Positions 23,701 to 33,960 of a stretch of DNA of 64,000 nucleotides are shown piece by piece; position 1 is the stretch's first letter; each line of letters starts with the position of its first letter. The position numbers and the translations under genes are program-made. The DNA comes from Patiria miniata. Lineage: Eukaryota; Echinodermata; Asteroidea; Valvatida; Asterinidae. The notes under the pieces were generated by a model. The model worked only from the letters and a program-made list of their open reading frames with translations. It did no database searches and had not been told where the DNA came from. The stretch lies in the NCBI RefSeq assembly GCF_015706575.1, contig NW_024037074.1:18775334-18839333 (forward strand). Direction: 5' to 3'.

Positions 23701-26286
23701 AAACCCTAACCCCAAAATGCCTCTATAACTGTTTTTCTAGAGAGGGGGAACGTAAGTGTGGACGTGTGCAAGTCAACAGAATGTTCACACTTCCTGCATT
23801 TTGTGGACCTCTTTTGTTCGCAGGTCCACAAAGAGTATGCAATGTTAGAGCAGACAGAAGCAAAAACCAAAAAAAAAAAAAAATGAAAAAAAAAAAAATA
23901 GTTAAAGATAAACAAATAATTTTTCTGATTTCTTTCTGAATGTTCTTTTCTTGAAAATTGCTTCTAAACTTCTTTTCGTCTGTCCTAGTCAGTTCACAAT
24001 TAAAGTTAATTAGTGGGAGAAAAAAGCTTTTTGTTTACCTTCGATTGTGTTGCAGTCAAAGCGATTTTTCTGGAAAACCACATTGCACTACTACAAGTAT
24101 TTTAGCGGTTGTTGGCTAAAATAGGACTTGAGCCCAATGTTATGTGTTATGGCGCCAATTTGTGGGATATGGCCCAATTTCCTTGAGGGTGGCTCCAATT
24201 TCCTTTTAGGCCCCAGTTCGTGGCTTCTCTTAGTTTGGAATTCAGGGCAGATACCCTTATGGGCTAACATGGTTAGCTCAAAATGTATTGGTAGTTACAG
24301 TGTAGTTTGTTTTAGTAGTACAGGTCGACAACTCTGTCCTTCAAGCTACAAAAATGTTAAGCATAGTATTGTCTTCTTATGTCTCTGTGCATCACCATTT
24401 TTTTTTGTGTTACGGTCAAAATCAGCAGAGGCTTGTACCAGTTCACGCCGGGAATATTTTGACAAGAACGGAACGAGGCGCGGGATTACTTTTTCACTCG
24501 ACCTCAATGCCAGGCGGGTTGAAGCCATCACCCTTGGGCAGCACACTCGTATTTCTGGCCTCGCTCGCTGCGAGTGGGTCGCTGACAGATATTTCCGGTC
24601 TCGCTCCCTGCGCGTTTATCCATCATCCGTTCTGAATACTGCAAAACCCTTGCGTGTATACACGTCATCCGGCGCGAACTGGTAAAAAAGGGATAGGGCT
24701 GTAAAAGTCAACTGACTTTATGCACAAACAAAAACCCCTACCTCTGTGGCCTCAAGGGAATCCAGCAAACATTATTGCCACAATGGATTGAGTTGTGGCA
24801 AGACGAAAACATTTTAAGTTTCTTCTCACTTTGTGGTCTTCTTTTCCCGCCACAGCCTTTCCAAGGCCTTTGAGCGCATCAGACCTGACAGCACAGCCTC
24901 CACGACCCAGCAAACGTCAACACATCAAGACAAAGCACCCAACAGAACACCAGAGAAAGAGACGACTCTCTCCGGGCAAGCGGAGTCTCCTCGAAACTTA
25001 GCACCGCCAACCAGTCCTGTCTCTCCTGGGTAAGTGTGGTCAAACATGACAATCATTTAGAAAGTAATGTCAACATGTTGCCCAAAACAGAATCAATATC
25101 ATCTAATATTCTTTGATTATTTACACTTTGTTTGTATCTAGTTTTGTTTTTATAGTATTTATTTTCAATGGACACGGAATGCCTCTTTAATTGATATTTT
25201 GGGCAGCAAAACATTCAGTCAACAGACAAAAGCAGGCAAGAAGTAGGCAAAGCTGGTTTTTCAATCACCTACAGTCAAAGCATACATGTAGCTGTATCAA
25301 GTAACATAACCAGTCACAGCCAGTCAGTCCTGCTTTATGTATCCTGGGAGCTCTTAACTGTTGAAAATAGTCACTCGATTTTGACTGAAAAGACTACTTG
25401 CACAGAACGTATGTTTACATAGGAGGGTTAAACAGCAGCAACTTATGCATCAAAATTTTAGGTTTAACCCATTAGTCCCTGTACTGCGCCAAACCGTACC
25501 AACTCGCCCTAAACCACCCTGCAATGTAATACATTGTAGTTTAGGTGTAAGTGGACTAAAAACCTACTATTGATAGAACTTTCACAAACCGCCGAAAAAT
25601 CTATCCACTTCCTAGCTCTACCACAGCATATGTACAGGCTGGTCACCAACTACCAGAACCCCAATGAATTAAACCACATAACTGCCAAAACCTGTTGAAG
25701 GGGTTTGATAGATAGGGTGACATTGAATACTGCTACAACTTGTCTAGCAGCCGTCTTTAGAGGGCAGTGCCTTTGCTTTGCTGGGATATGCATGAGTGAA
25801 CCTTTGTGCATTCATTGTTTCTAAACTAAATCCATCATTGACAGGCACTCAGCAGGGCTGACCCACCATATCTATCAATGTCAGTCCAAGCATGATACCC
25901 TCAGTTAACAAAACCACCACAGCCTGTCAATTGTACCAATATGAGCTTAACTTACAAAACTGTGAAAACCTGCCACCTGATATATTTTGACGGATAGGGT
26001 ATCTCTCTCCATGTTGTCATTGAGAGAGGGAGGGTTTGAAGGCAAATTTGGACAGCCGTTTTTCAAACGCTGACTGAATCCCTGATGGTATGTTGTCATT
26101 CGTTCCTTATACAGGAGTCCCGTCAAGGCGCGTTGCCATCATGTGACCATGTCCCAGGAAGAGCTCAGCTTCACCAAGGGCTCCATCCTGACCGTGAAGC
26201 AGCAGGTGGATCCTGATTGGCTGATGTGCTCCCAGGGCGACCAATCAGGGCTTGTCCACATCGACTATGTCCAGGGAATGGAGTAA
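5760..26286 (+). CDS. RUSC: RUN and SH3 domain-containing adaptor protein (RUSC1/RUSC2 family)
   Basis: Coding exons: 5760-7299, 7465-8856, 16412-16837, 17320-17402, 17965-18139, 19421-19526, 19916-19962, 22157-22805, 24856-25029, 26115-26286. All junctions are GT-AG, phases agree, and the sum is 4764 nt (1587 residues plus TAA), close to vertebrate RUSC2 in size. Residues 1 to about 1120 are a long Ser-rich, probably disordered region with a Lys5 run near 390 and a basic stretch near 850-900. Residues about 1120-1305 form the RUN domain (SIECAVEHILSHF, LCPAIRALLQDGL, NAFIMGLLNIRCLELWLEHI, FFDQLLVAVQPL). The last about 55 residues are an SH3 domain starting VKARCHHV, with degenerate ALYDY as in known RUSC proteins and intact DWLMCS and GLVHIDYV. 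Vertebrate RUSC proteins link AP-4 vesicles, Rab1 and kinesin; that role here is inferred. RUSC1 versus RUSC2 is unresolved, and this may be the single invertebrate orthologue. Confidence 0.93.
9077..9193. mobile_element. 117-bp foldback MITE in RUSC intron
   Basis: AAGCCCGGTTCATACTT (9077-9093) is repeated as an exact 17-bp reverse complement at 9177-9193. The arms continue imperfectly through GCGAAGTGAAA and a GACGTCAACAA-type motif. Related ends (GTATGAACCGGG) occur at about 48990. No target duplication is certain. Confidence 0.7.
10720..10916. repeat. TACATG/GTACAT simple repeat with 38-bp palindrome
   Basis: Runs of ACATGTACATGT lie near 10720 and 10765-10786. At 10878-10915 a near-perfect palindrome built from GTACATGTAC units occurs (one central mismatch pair). 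Similar short runs recur through the window, for example near 13031, 14807, 49571, 52040 and 60759. Confidence 0.8.
11743..12234 (+). mobile_element. TTAA-flanked MITE, family 1, copy 1
   Basis: TTAA occurs at 11739-11742 and 12235-12238. The ends are AGGTAATATACAACATT and, on the other strand, AGGATATACAACATAAATT. The copy at 46440-46976 is in the opposite orientation and shares internal blocks (CACCTGGTGTGCTG, TGGTTCCC-GACC, CTAACCCCCAAATCCATCC). A TTAA target points to piggyBac- or Kolobok-type mobilisation. No transposase is present. Confidence 0.75.
18435..18600. repeat. Dispersed repeat with 47-bp hairpin arms in RUSC intron
   Basis: Arms 18435-18481 and 18501-18547 are reverse complements with about three mismatches (both carry GGTAGCACCATGTGAATA on one strand). 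The right arm continues into TTTCCACCATGCAAACCTTC. The same tail, TTATTC-CACATGG--CCGCAAAC and CACCATGCAAAGCCTC, is found in the insertion at 29904-30069, so these are two copies of one dispersed family. Confidence 0.65.
19693..19745. repeat. Tandem pair of an 18-bp perfect palindrome
   Basis: CTTTTGAATATTCAAAAG occurs at 19693-19710 and again at 19727-19744, each followed by GTAATG or GTGATG. They lie in the intron just before the 47-nt RUSC exon. Function is unknown. Confidence 0.7.
20152..20438. mobile_element. 287-bp MITE with 10-bp target duplication
   Basis: The ends are ATGGGCGTCGCCAGG and, on the other strand, ATGGGCGTAGCGAGG. The decamer GACTCTAACC is present on both sides (20142-20151 and 20439-20448). 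The interior is G/C-homopolymer and pyrimidine rich with no reading frame. Duplications of 9-11 bp are usual for Mutator-like elements, so that superfamily is the best guess. Confidence 0.8.
20503..20840. repeat. Diverged tandem duplication, about 150-bp unit
   Basis: Two units share ATGGATTTT-A-G-AAC-CGGATG-AGTGA-CCTTGGGTGGG (near 20538 and 20689) and an AGGTCA-AGGTCAT-TGAGGGTCA block (near 20611 and 20759). The unit contains nuclear-receptor-like AGGTCA half-sites, probably by composition only. Confidence 0.7.
21713..21927. mobile_element. Inverted-repeat element with CGGTTACTCACGTTAC ends
   Basis: CGGTTACTCACGTTACATTT begins at 21713, and its reverse complement ends at 21927. A third copy in inverse orientation (21735-21749) directly follows the left end and forms a 15-bp perfect stem with a 6-base loop. 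No target duplication was recognised. Confidence 0.6.
24436..24684. mobile_element. 249-bp element with 16-bp terminal inverted repeats
   Basis: TACCAGTTCACGCCGG (24436-24451) matches the reverse complement of 24669-24684 with one mismatch. The interior is CpG-rich compared with the surrounding intron. It lies in the intron before the 174-nt RUSC exon. A 185-codon open frame crossing it is considered chance. Confidence 0.55.
25210..25350 (+). repeat. Dispersed repeat family (copy 1 of 3)
   Basis: This intronic segment contains GTCAACAGACAAAAGCAGGC and later CACAGCCAGTCAGTCCTGC. The same blocks, reversed, occur at about 52840-52960, and a more diverged copy lies at about 56335-56520. No ends could be defined. 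Confidence 0.6.
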
Positions 26287-27598
26287 ACCTACTCAATGAC
26301 AATTCGCCAGCCTGGAGCAATTTCGGGTGCGAACTATAGTTAACCACAGTTCAACTAACTTCACTCGAGGGAAGGATGGTTGGACTACTTTAGTCGACTA
26401 TTCGGAACGGGCACGGTTGCATCCCTGGTGACCAATAGCTGTGCACATAATAACTTACAGCAGAGAACCAGGATCAGGAAGTTTTGTGATGACATTTTGA
26501 CCATCGTTTGACAAGAGGCGTTCTCACGTTGCTATTAGTGCGCATGTGTAAGTTAGGTCACAAATCAACCACTAGTCGACTAATGATCCTCGCCCGGACA
26601 TGCTCCTGTCTGTGGCTTCACATTGTGACGTAGCAGAATTTGGGTGATTCACAATACTGTGCACCAGCAAGCTGTTTCATCACGGAGACCATTTTGTAAC
26701 TTCAAAATCGAAATTCGTCCCTGCTTATTTCAGTTTGACGTTACGTGAAAAACACTGAGAACTCTTGCAAATTAAAATGTCTTTTTTTTTAAAAAGAGAA
26801 CATTTCAATCTTTTCAGAGCTGGTGTCAACCAAATATGCTAGTAATGCACAATATTTTTCAATGTTCATGAAATGGAAATCAATCTTTTTGATCCGGTTT
26901 ATTCACTGTGGGTATGGCAGGATTTGCACCAACAGCAAGTGCTATGTATTGTGAATGGCCTGAATTGCGGAGTCTTCATTTTGGTGACATTACAAAATCA
27001 AGTTTGTTTTGGTTAGTTTTAGTTTGTTTTTGTCCAAAGTTCTGTTCAGGGTAGTCTTCACTTTGATGTGTTTTTGTGTGGGGGATTTGATCTCCAAGAA
27101 TGTCAGTGACAGTGACAGTATAACGTTACTTTTTCATGTGTTATTATACATTGACTGATGGGTTATAATTCTATCTTTTGTTTTCTCAGTTTTTAATCAG
27201 TTGTTTGTATTTTTGGCAAATCTTAAATAATTCATCTATTTCAAAGTATTCAATCAGACAATGGCATCCAAAAATCCAAATTATTAAAAGCTCGTCTCAA
27301 GCAAAACCCAAAGCAAATACGTATGAATAGATATTGTACTTCCGATGTTTTCAATATATGTCGGTATATCAAGTCAAATTGGTTACTAAATTCTGGGTTT
27401 TTGACAAGACAACTTCACCAAGTTGGACAATATTGTGGCACACTGTTTCTTGGTCCTGTGTAATTGTGACATAGATTAGTACAACAGTTATGGAATTCCA
27501 AATGTTTGAAAGTTCTTGAATGGAATGTGTTTTAAACTATGAATTTTTGCTGCCCCGTAACTTGGCATAGAACAGTATTTACAGGTTACTAGTCACCA

Positions 27599-27844
27599 GG
27601 GCCCAATTTCACGGCACTGCTAAGCAAAATAAAATATAATGCTTAGCATAAAAAAGCCTGGCTTACAAAAGCAGTTTACCAGCCAAAACTCCACGTGATT
27701 TTCATGCTATAGCAAATAACAGCTGAATACTAATCACAAGCAATATACATCACTTGGAGTTTTGGCTGGTAACCTGCTTTTATAAGGCAGACTTTTTTGT
27801 GCTAAGCAAATTTTTGTGCTTAGCAGCGCCATGAAATTGGCCCC
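27599..27844. mobile_element. 246-bp foldback MITE, GGGCCCAATTTCA family
   Basis: The left end GGGCCCAATTTCACGGC pairs with the right end GCCATGAAATTGGCCCC. The arms continue through CTGCTAAGCA and the motif AGCCAAAACTCCA. The flanks AGTCACCA and AGTCTACC resemble an imperfect duplication. Related ends are present at 29665-30103 and 30099-30536. Confidence 0.75.
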
Positions 27845-28653
27845 AGTCTACCCAAAGGTTTTAGGTTGTTTTTTTCCTTCAAAGCACTGCATAGTCAAAA
27901 AATTGTGAATTGAGCAAGAATTTTCAGTTTGTGCTGCACCAAAGATATTGCGCTCTGGGAAATGCAGTGTAGGCATTTAATGAACATTCATGAAAATGGT
28001 GACAACTTGCTGAAATTAAATGCTAGATCGAACGGTCATGGCTGGATTTGTTTTTTAGAAGAATTACAGAATTGTTGAATACAAGTTTATTTCATTGTGG
28101 GACCATTTATAAAGCACTGCTGTGCAATCTGTGCTTTCATCATAGAAGTTGCAAATACGAGGCATATATTTTATAAGTGACAAGATCAGGCGTGGATCCA
28201 GTATGCATAGAAATAGGCAGGCGAGTGACTAGCTGTAGTTGCATTGAATTGATGATAAACCCAAATTATTTGTAGACACTCAGATCATTGGTTCTTAAAA
28301 TTAGCAGTGCTACGAAATTTGCCAGAGTCTGATTATAAAATATGTATCTGCATGACACACAATCTGTTCTTTTTCCCATTATCATTATTAGAAATTCACT
28401 TGTATTATGACTTGTTTTTATATCATAATCTCTGTAAACAATTGAATGTACAATCCACGTGTTGTCTTTTTCTATTTAACACTTATTAAACAAAAGCAAT
28501 ATAATCATTGTAGTGGGCGAGTGCTAGACCCCCAACATAACTTACCAAAACACACGTGATTTATTGAAGTTCTAACTTCTTTTTGTGAGGGAAAATTGAG
28601 TTGAGTCCCTATAACATCACGCGGCTATTTTCGTTTCTCTGTTCACCTAGCAG

Positions 28654-29121
28654 TAGCCCCATAAATGTGGCCAATTTACTGGACTACCTCCGTAAATAAA
28701 GGCCACACTTGGAACATGTACCCGAATATGTAGAACTTTGTCAAGTTTTGATTTTCATATTTAGACTTTGTTTGTAGTTTATTTACACTTTAGAAGCACA
28801 CTCACCCTCTTATAGCAATAGAAAAGAAGTCCAGCATTTTTCAGACGTCTATTTTTTGTGTAATTTCGTGTTGGAATTTAGATATGCAAACGTCTGCAAA
28901 GGAATCTGGGAATTACACAAAAAGTAGACGTCTGAAAAATGCCGAACTTCTTTTCTATCTCTAGGGTGAGTGTGCTTCTAAAGCACAAATAAACTACAAA
29001 CAAAGTACGTATGAAAATCAAAACTTCACAAAGTTCTATATTTCTGGGTACATGTTTCAAGTGTGGCATTTATTAACGGAGGTACCGGTAGTCCAGTAAA
29101 CTGGCCACATTTATGGGGCTA
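28654..29121. mobile_element. 468-bp foldback element with 9-bp target duplication
   Basis: Both ends read TAGCCCCATAAATGTGGCCA on their own strand, and the arms of roughly 200 bp stay nearly complementary to the centre. ACCTAGCAG flanks the element at 28645-28653 and 29122-29130. A 9-bp duplication with long terminal inverted repeats fits a Mutator-like non-autonomous element. It has no coding capacity. Confidence 0.85.
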
Positions 29122-29664
29122 ACCTAGCAGTTATTTGCTTGTGACAACCATTGACTGTGCTTACAACCCAAACATAAAACCTATGTGCAAACACTGCATA
29201 TACATAAGCCTTAAATACAGAATGTATACACATGCAAAAGCCTAAATTAATATCTATGATTCTTTTTAGCTCTTTGTGCAGGTAAACTTAACAGTGCAAT
29301 ATTTATAAAAAAAAATACCCATTTTAGTTTTGACTAATACAATTAAGAAATGGTGTACAGTGTATATTGTCATTTGAAATACCATCTGTCAGTGTACATG
29401 TAGCTGCCTAGTAATCTGTGTAACTAACTTGCCTGATGTTTCGTAACTTGCCTGATGTTTGATAACTTGCAGGTCATATGCAAATGAGTCCGAGATTATT
29501 GTGTTTGGTAATATTTAACAGTCGTATAACTTAACTCCATTTATGTAGTCCAGTACTAGACGTGGAATCTAACGAAATCTAATACGGCTGTAAGATTAGA
29601 ATCATTGTAAATGCACTATTCCATGTGGTAGATTTCCATTCCAATTGAGTTGAAATGATCATCA

Positions 29665-30103
29665 GGGCCCAGTTTCAAGGCTTTGCTAACGACAGAATTC
29701 CGCGCTTACGATCACCATTTCGTGCTAACCGTGCTAGCAGAAAAATTCCGTGCTAACCCTGTTAAGCACAGAATCCTTAGTCACAGGATGTACACATGCG
29801 CCGAAGCCAAATTCCTCGCTAACGTGTGAAGTACGCTTACCGTAAGCACGGCATTTTCTGCTATAGTAAGCAGGGATTTTTCGCTAACTGTAACTTTGTG
29901 TGACTCTGTAACTCCTGAAGACGGTCAGAGCATACTGACCGGTACGTCGAGTTTATACCTCTGGTTCTTTTCAGAACCATTCTCTTAGTTGAGAAATTAT
30001 TCGCACATGGTTTTTCCGCAAACCTTTCATCATTTAGTATCTCCACCATGCAAAGCCTCAAATCTTACTTAACTTTGTGTGAGTAGAGTCAAGAAATTGG
30101 GTC
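29665..30103. mobile_element. GGGCCC-AATTTCA family element interrupted by a retroelement fragment
   Basis: The left end GGGCCCAGTTTCAAGGC and right end AGTCAAGAAATTGGGTCCC are inverted copies. Internal blocks (GCACGGCATTTTCTGCTA, CACAGAATCCTTAGT-ACAGGATG) match the neighbour at 30099-30536. The element carries a 166-bp insertion (29904-30069) flanked by a 13-bp direct repeat, TAACTTTGTGTGA, at 29891-29903 and 30070-30082. Confidence 0.65.
29904..30069 (+). mobile_element. Short retroelement-like insertion with hammerhead-like motif
   Basis: The insert is bounded by 13-bp direct repeats. It begins with CTGAAGA (29915-29921), which fits the hammerhead core CUGANGA, followed directly by a perfect 7-bp stem CGGTCAG/CTGACCG with a 6-base loop and then an imperfect second core and ACGTC. 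The next part contains GGTTCTTTTCAGAACC, a short hairpin. Hammerhead cores of this kind are known from Penelope-like elements. The tail matches the repeat at 18501-18590. Assignment is inferred, and the copy looks old. Confidence 0.45.
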
Positions 30104-30536
30104 CCATTTTCCAAACTTCATCGCTCTGCTAACCATAGAATTAATGCTTACAATCAACATTCTGTGCTAACAGCGCTACAAAGTTCTGTGCTTACCCTGT
30201 AAGCACAGACTCCTTAGTTACAGGATGACAGTGGATGTACGCATGCGGATAAGCCGAAACTCCTTGTTAACCTGTGAAATATGCAAACAGTAAGCACGGA
30301 ATTATCTTCTTCTTCATTCATTCATTTTCATGATGACTTGATGAGTTGGGCCCAACTGTCCCTGTCGAGCGTAGTGTTGGAAAGAGATGGCCCGCTCAGA
30401 CCAGTTTCTAGCTCGATGGATGTTTTCAGGGTCATGTTGGGACGACCTTTTCGTCGAGGGGCTTCAGAATTATCTGCTACAATATAAGCAGGGATGTTTT
30501 TGCCAACGGTATAAGCAGAGCCGTGAAATTGGGTCC
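30099..30536. mobile_element. GGGTCC-AATTTCA family element interrupted by a LINE 3' end
   Basis: The left end GGGTCCCATTTTCC and right end GTGAAATTGGGTCC are inverted. Internal sequence is collinear with 29665-30103 once the insert at 30308-30466 is removed. The two elements abut and share the GGGTCCC junction at about 30099-30104. Confidence 0.65.
30308..30466 (-). mobile_element. 5'-truncated LINE 3' end with 9-bp target duplication
   Basis: GAATTATCT is duplicated at 30299-30307 and 30467-30475. On the minus strand the insert reads RRKGRPNMTLKTSIELE, then DRDSWAQLIKSS and a stop, which fits the C-terminal tail of many non-LTR reverse-transcriptase proteins (basic RGRP, then DR-W--L). After the stop comes an AATG/GAAGAA microsatellite-like tail at the insertion joint. 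Only about 45 codons of the parent element remain. Confidence 0.7.
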
Positions 30537-32274
30537 AGATGTGTAAAGTGTAAACTAGAATGTAAAAATCCTCACAGGCAGGCAATGTACATTTAATAGT
30601 TCCTGTAAATAGTCCTGTAAAATAGCTGTAAAAACTGGATTGTTTCCAAACAACTGCATGCTGAAAACGCCATAAAAAGCAACTTAATCCTGCATGAAAA
30701 TTCACGATTTTGTTTTGTTTTTGTAGCTTGCAGTATGGCCTTTTCACTTCAGTGAGCATAGAACGCATTGGAATGTTAAGATTCCTTTTTTTAAAGTTGA
30801 AAACAGAGCCATTTAATTTTGTTTGAGCACACAGAATCGACTACATTCATCACTTGTGTCTGGAAATTTGTTGATTTGTAAGAAAAAGCTGTGAAAATTA
30901 AATGATATCTTCTCCATTTTGCTTTGAAACAATAACTTTTGCCTAACAATAACAGAATTTTAGGATTGAAATACATGCCAACTTAGGGTTGACAAATTTT
31001 TGCAAGGTTGAATTTTTTTCTTGTGCAAAACTTTATCCCGATTTATCAAAAATCTTCATTTGTCACTGTATTCAAATTCATGGATCTTAACCAGAACTAA
31101 ATACCAAATGCATTTAATTTAATAAATTAAATTAAGTTTTAGAGTCCCTTGTGAAAAAACACCCAGTTCATTTGTTTGGTGTATTCATGTTATATATGCA
31201 TTTTTTATAAAGAATCATTTTTGCACATGAGTTTATTTGTATTGACAATATTACAAATTCTTGCCAAGTTGATAGATGCATTGCATGTTAAACTGCATTA
31301 AAAAAAAAATAGTTGGACCGTTATAATCGCTAATTACGTTTTCAGTTATGCAGAACTACTGTCAGTTGTGAAACAGGATTGCTACTTATGCTTTTCATTT
31401 GCAGAGTTTATTTTTCATTGCATTTGTTTTGTGTAGTGAAGGTTATTTTTGTGAATGCTGTATGAATTACCCATGTGTATAGTAAGTTCAATGTTGTGTG
31501 ACACTGCACATAGACAGTTTGGATGAGTGCTAGGTTTTCTTTAAGTTCTACAATAAAGTAGAGGTGTAGTTGTAAGGATGCAACTCAACATGATGAAATG
31601 TAAATGGGAAGGGACAACTTGGTTCTTATTTGATTAAGCTATTACTGTAACTTTTTGTGTGTAAAATTAATGTGGGTGGGGTGTTCAGGTTGTGTGATCT
31701 CAAGGAATGAAAGTTGGTGTAGTATATGAAAATAATAAACCAGCATAATGTAGCAGAAATGAAAAAGAACAAGAACATGTTTCCTTGAATGATTTTTTTT
31801 TGTCAAGTTATATTCAGTAGAACTTGTCACCAGTCCATGGTCTCAAGTTTGGACAGGAAAATTTGTCTTGCTGTAACTGCAGGTTAGCCTCTGATATAGA
31901 GACTACCCCTTTAAAGGTAAAAATAAGAATCTAAGGACCTCTTGGTGGCGCCCTTCCAATACCGAATTTAGTTTACAGAAACTTTACATGACGGTAAGCT
32001 TTACAGCAGTAGGCCTAAATTTCGGCTGCATGGTCGGCTGCTGCTAGCTTGATATTGAAGGTACGTACTTCACATCATTATGGTGCATCATACTGGTAAA
32101 AAGCGTACTTCAGGACACCTCAATTTTTTTTCTAGTTCCGTTCAAAATGACTTTGCAAATGACTGGAAAGATTCCCATATCTCATCTGGCATGTCTGGCC
32201 ATTAGGGCCTAGTACTAGTAGTAGTACACTGTACACATAATTAACAGGTAGTAACAGGAGCGTAAAAATAAAAG

Positions 32275-33960
32275 GGCGATCGTGAAGTGTAGGGCCCCTG
32301 TTTTGTTTTGATCAAATTTGAGTCAAAAATGTTTTTTATTGCTCAAAAATCACTTTTGCAATCAAAAGCAGACTTTTCTCAATTCGGAGTAGGGCCTAAT
32401 TGCAGAATACCCCGCCACTCGGAAATACACCCCTAAATTCTCTGGCTACAAGGTAGCTGGAGCTACCCAGCCCTGAGTTTTATCATTGGGTTGTCTATTA
32501 GGGCTGGAGCGCATTTTTCTCAAAACTTGTAGTATTTGCAAAAAAATTTGGAAAATGTTCAATTTTGTCCCCGTTACACACTAATTGCAACTGCAACTCA
32601 CCCCAAACTTGCCTGGAATAACCATTACACAGGTCCTTGAAGTAAAAAACGATCCACGATGAAGATTCAGCCTACAATTGCAGTGAAAACAGGAGGAATA
32701 ACCGCTAACTTGACAACCTTGCTGGATTGGCCAGGACCGCTATTGGTTTGTGCACAAAAAAAATTGTGTACAATGAATGGCGGTCGATTAACAGGCACAG
32801 AGAGCGATCGCTGTCAACTACTCGTTTTGCCGGCTGTGCTGGCTGTTGGCGCATGACGTCACGCGGAAGCGTAACACCCGATAACTGTTTCATGCACTAT
32901 TGGTTGCGGTTCCAGTACCAAAGCTGTGATGCGAGTGGTAAACCTTATACTAGTGCATGAAACAGTCATCGGGTGTTACGCTTCCGCGTGACGTCATGCG
33001 CCAACAGCCAGCGCAGCCGGCAAAAACGAGTAGTTGACAGCGATCGCTCTCTGTGCCTGTTAATCGACCGCCATTCATTGTACACAATTTTTTTTGTGCA
33101 CAAACCAATAGCGGTCCTGGCCAATCCAGCAAGGTTGTCAAGTTAGCGGTTATTCCTCCTGTTTTCACTGCAATTGTAGGCTGAATCTTCATTGTGGATC
33201 GTTTTTTACTTCAAGGACCTGTGTAATGGTTATTCCAGGCAAGTTTGGGGTGAGTTGCAGTTGCAATTAGTGTGTAACGGGGACAAAATTGAACATTTTC
33301 CAAATTTTTTTTGCAAATACTACAAGTTTTGAGAAAAATGCGCTCCAGCCCTAATAGACAACCCAATGATAAAACTCAGGGCTGGGTAACTCCAGCTAGC
33401 TACAAGGTTGGAATCTATGGAAAAGAAACAATTCAAGTCCATGCCAGCTACGCGGATACTGAGTGGGTGTCCATTATTTGAGAACGAAGCAACACAAAAG
33501 GAAAGGGAGTTGCTGAAAAAAATTCTAAGTCCAAACCAACTACCCTGTTGGCGGCTACGCGGTTACGAAGTGGGAGTGCAATGGAGCATGACGCATAGTA
33601 CATACAAGTAGCACTGAGAATGTTTATTGAGGTCAACCAACCGTAACCTCGTAGCCGGCTACGAGGTGGATAGATCGAGTGGTGGGGTATTCTGCAATTG
33701 TGCCCTCAATTCTAATGACACCCGCATGACCCGTTTTGCGATTTTGAACAGGTTCTTGGGGTAGAATTTAAATAACGATTTTCCTGCGCAGTTTGTGCCT
33801 TGCGATTCAGCGCGCCGTGCGTGCTCAGGGTACATCATGCCGTGATCGCATTTTTATTTTCGGGTCGCGGGTTGTCGCCGCGCTGTCATTGTCATTTTAC
33901 CCCCAAATTTCCCTCAAAAAGTCAAAACCCTGCCCTCTATCTATGACATACCTGTTTATA
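32275..33960. mobile_element. Second copy of the hAT-like MITE, split by a 1.5-kb nested insertion
   Basis: 32275-32335 matches 1821-1889 (GGCGATCGTGAAG, GTGTAGGGCCCCTG, TTTTGATCAAATT). 33893-33960 matches 1890-1953 (TTTACCCCCAAATTTCCC, CCTCTATCTATGACATACC). Between them lies unrelated DNA that includes the foldback at 32454-33398. The right end of the copy diverges after 33960. Confidence 0.7.
32454..33398. mobile_element. 945-bp near-perfect palindromic (foldback) element with 9-bp target duplication
   Basis: Two arms of about 440 bp are almost identical reverse complements from TAGCTGGAG at each end to a spacer of about 50-60 bp near 32900-32955. GCTACAAGG flanks it at 32445-32453 and 33399-33407. 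Identical 65- and 80-codon frames on the two strands (MKIQPTIAVKTGG and onward) are a consequence of the arm identity and are not taken as genes. High arm identity suggests recent insertion or arm conversion. Confidence 0.85.

Larger units (their letters stand above)
26287..31560 (+). other. RUSC: RUSC 3' untranslated / downstream region
   Basis: No coding exon follows the stop codon. Candidate poly(A) signals are ATTAAA at 27283-27288 and AATAAA at 31552-31557; the true cleavage site cannot be told from sequence. Four inverted-repeat elements (27599-30536) lie between these signals, so a transcript ending at the distal signal would carry long foldbacks. I see no independent gene in this interval. 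Confidence 0.4.

Noticed and set aside
24128-24685. 185-codon plus-strand frame in a RUSC intron
   Set aside because: It crosses the boundary of an inverted-repeat element, has no domain and a composition unlike the real exons.
32659-33192. Two matching frames on opposite strands (MKIQPTIAVK)
   Set aside because: They are the same palindrome arm read twice; length and content do not suggest a gene.
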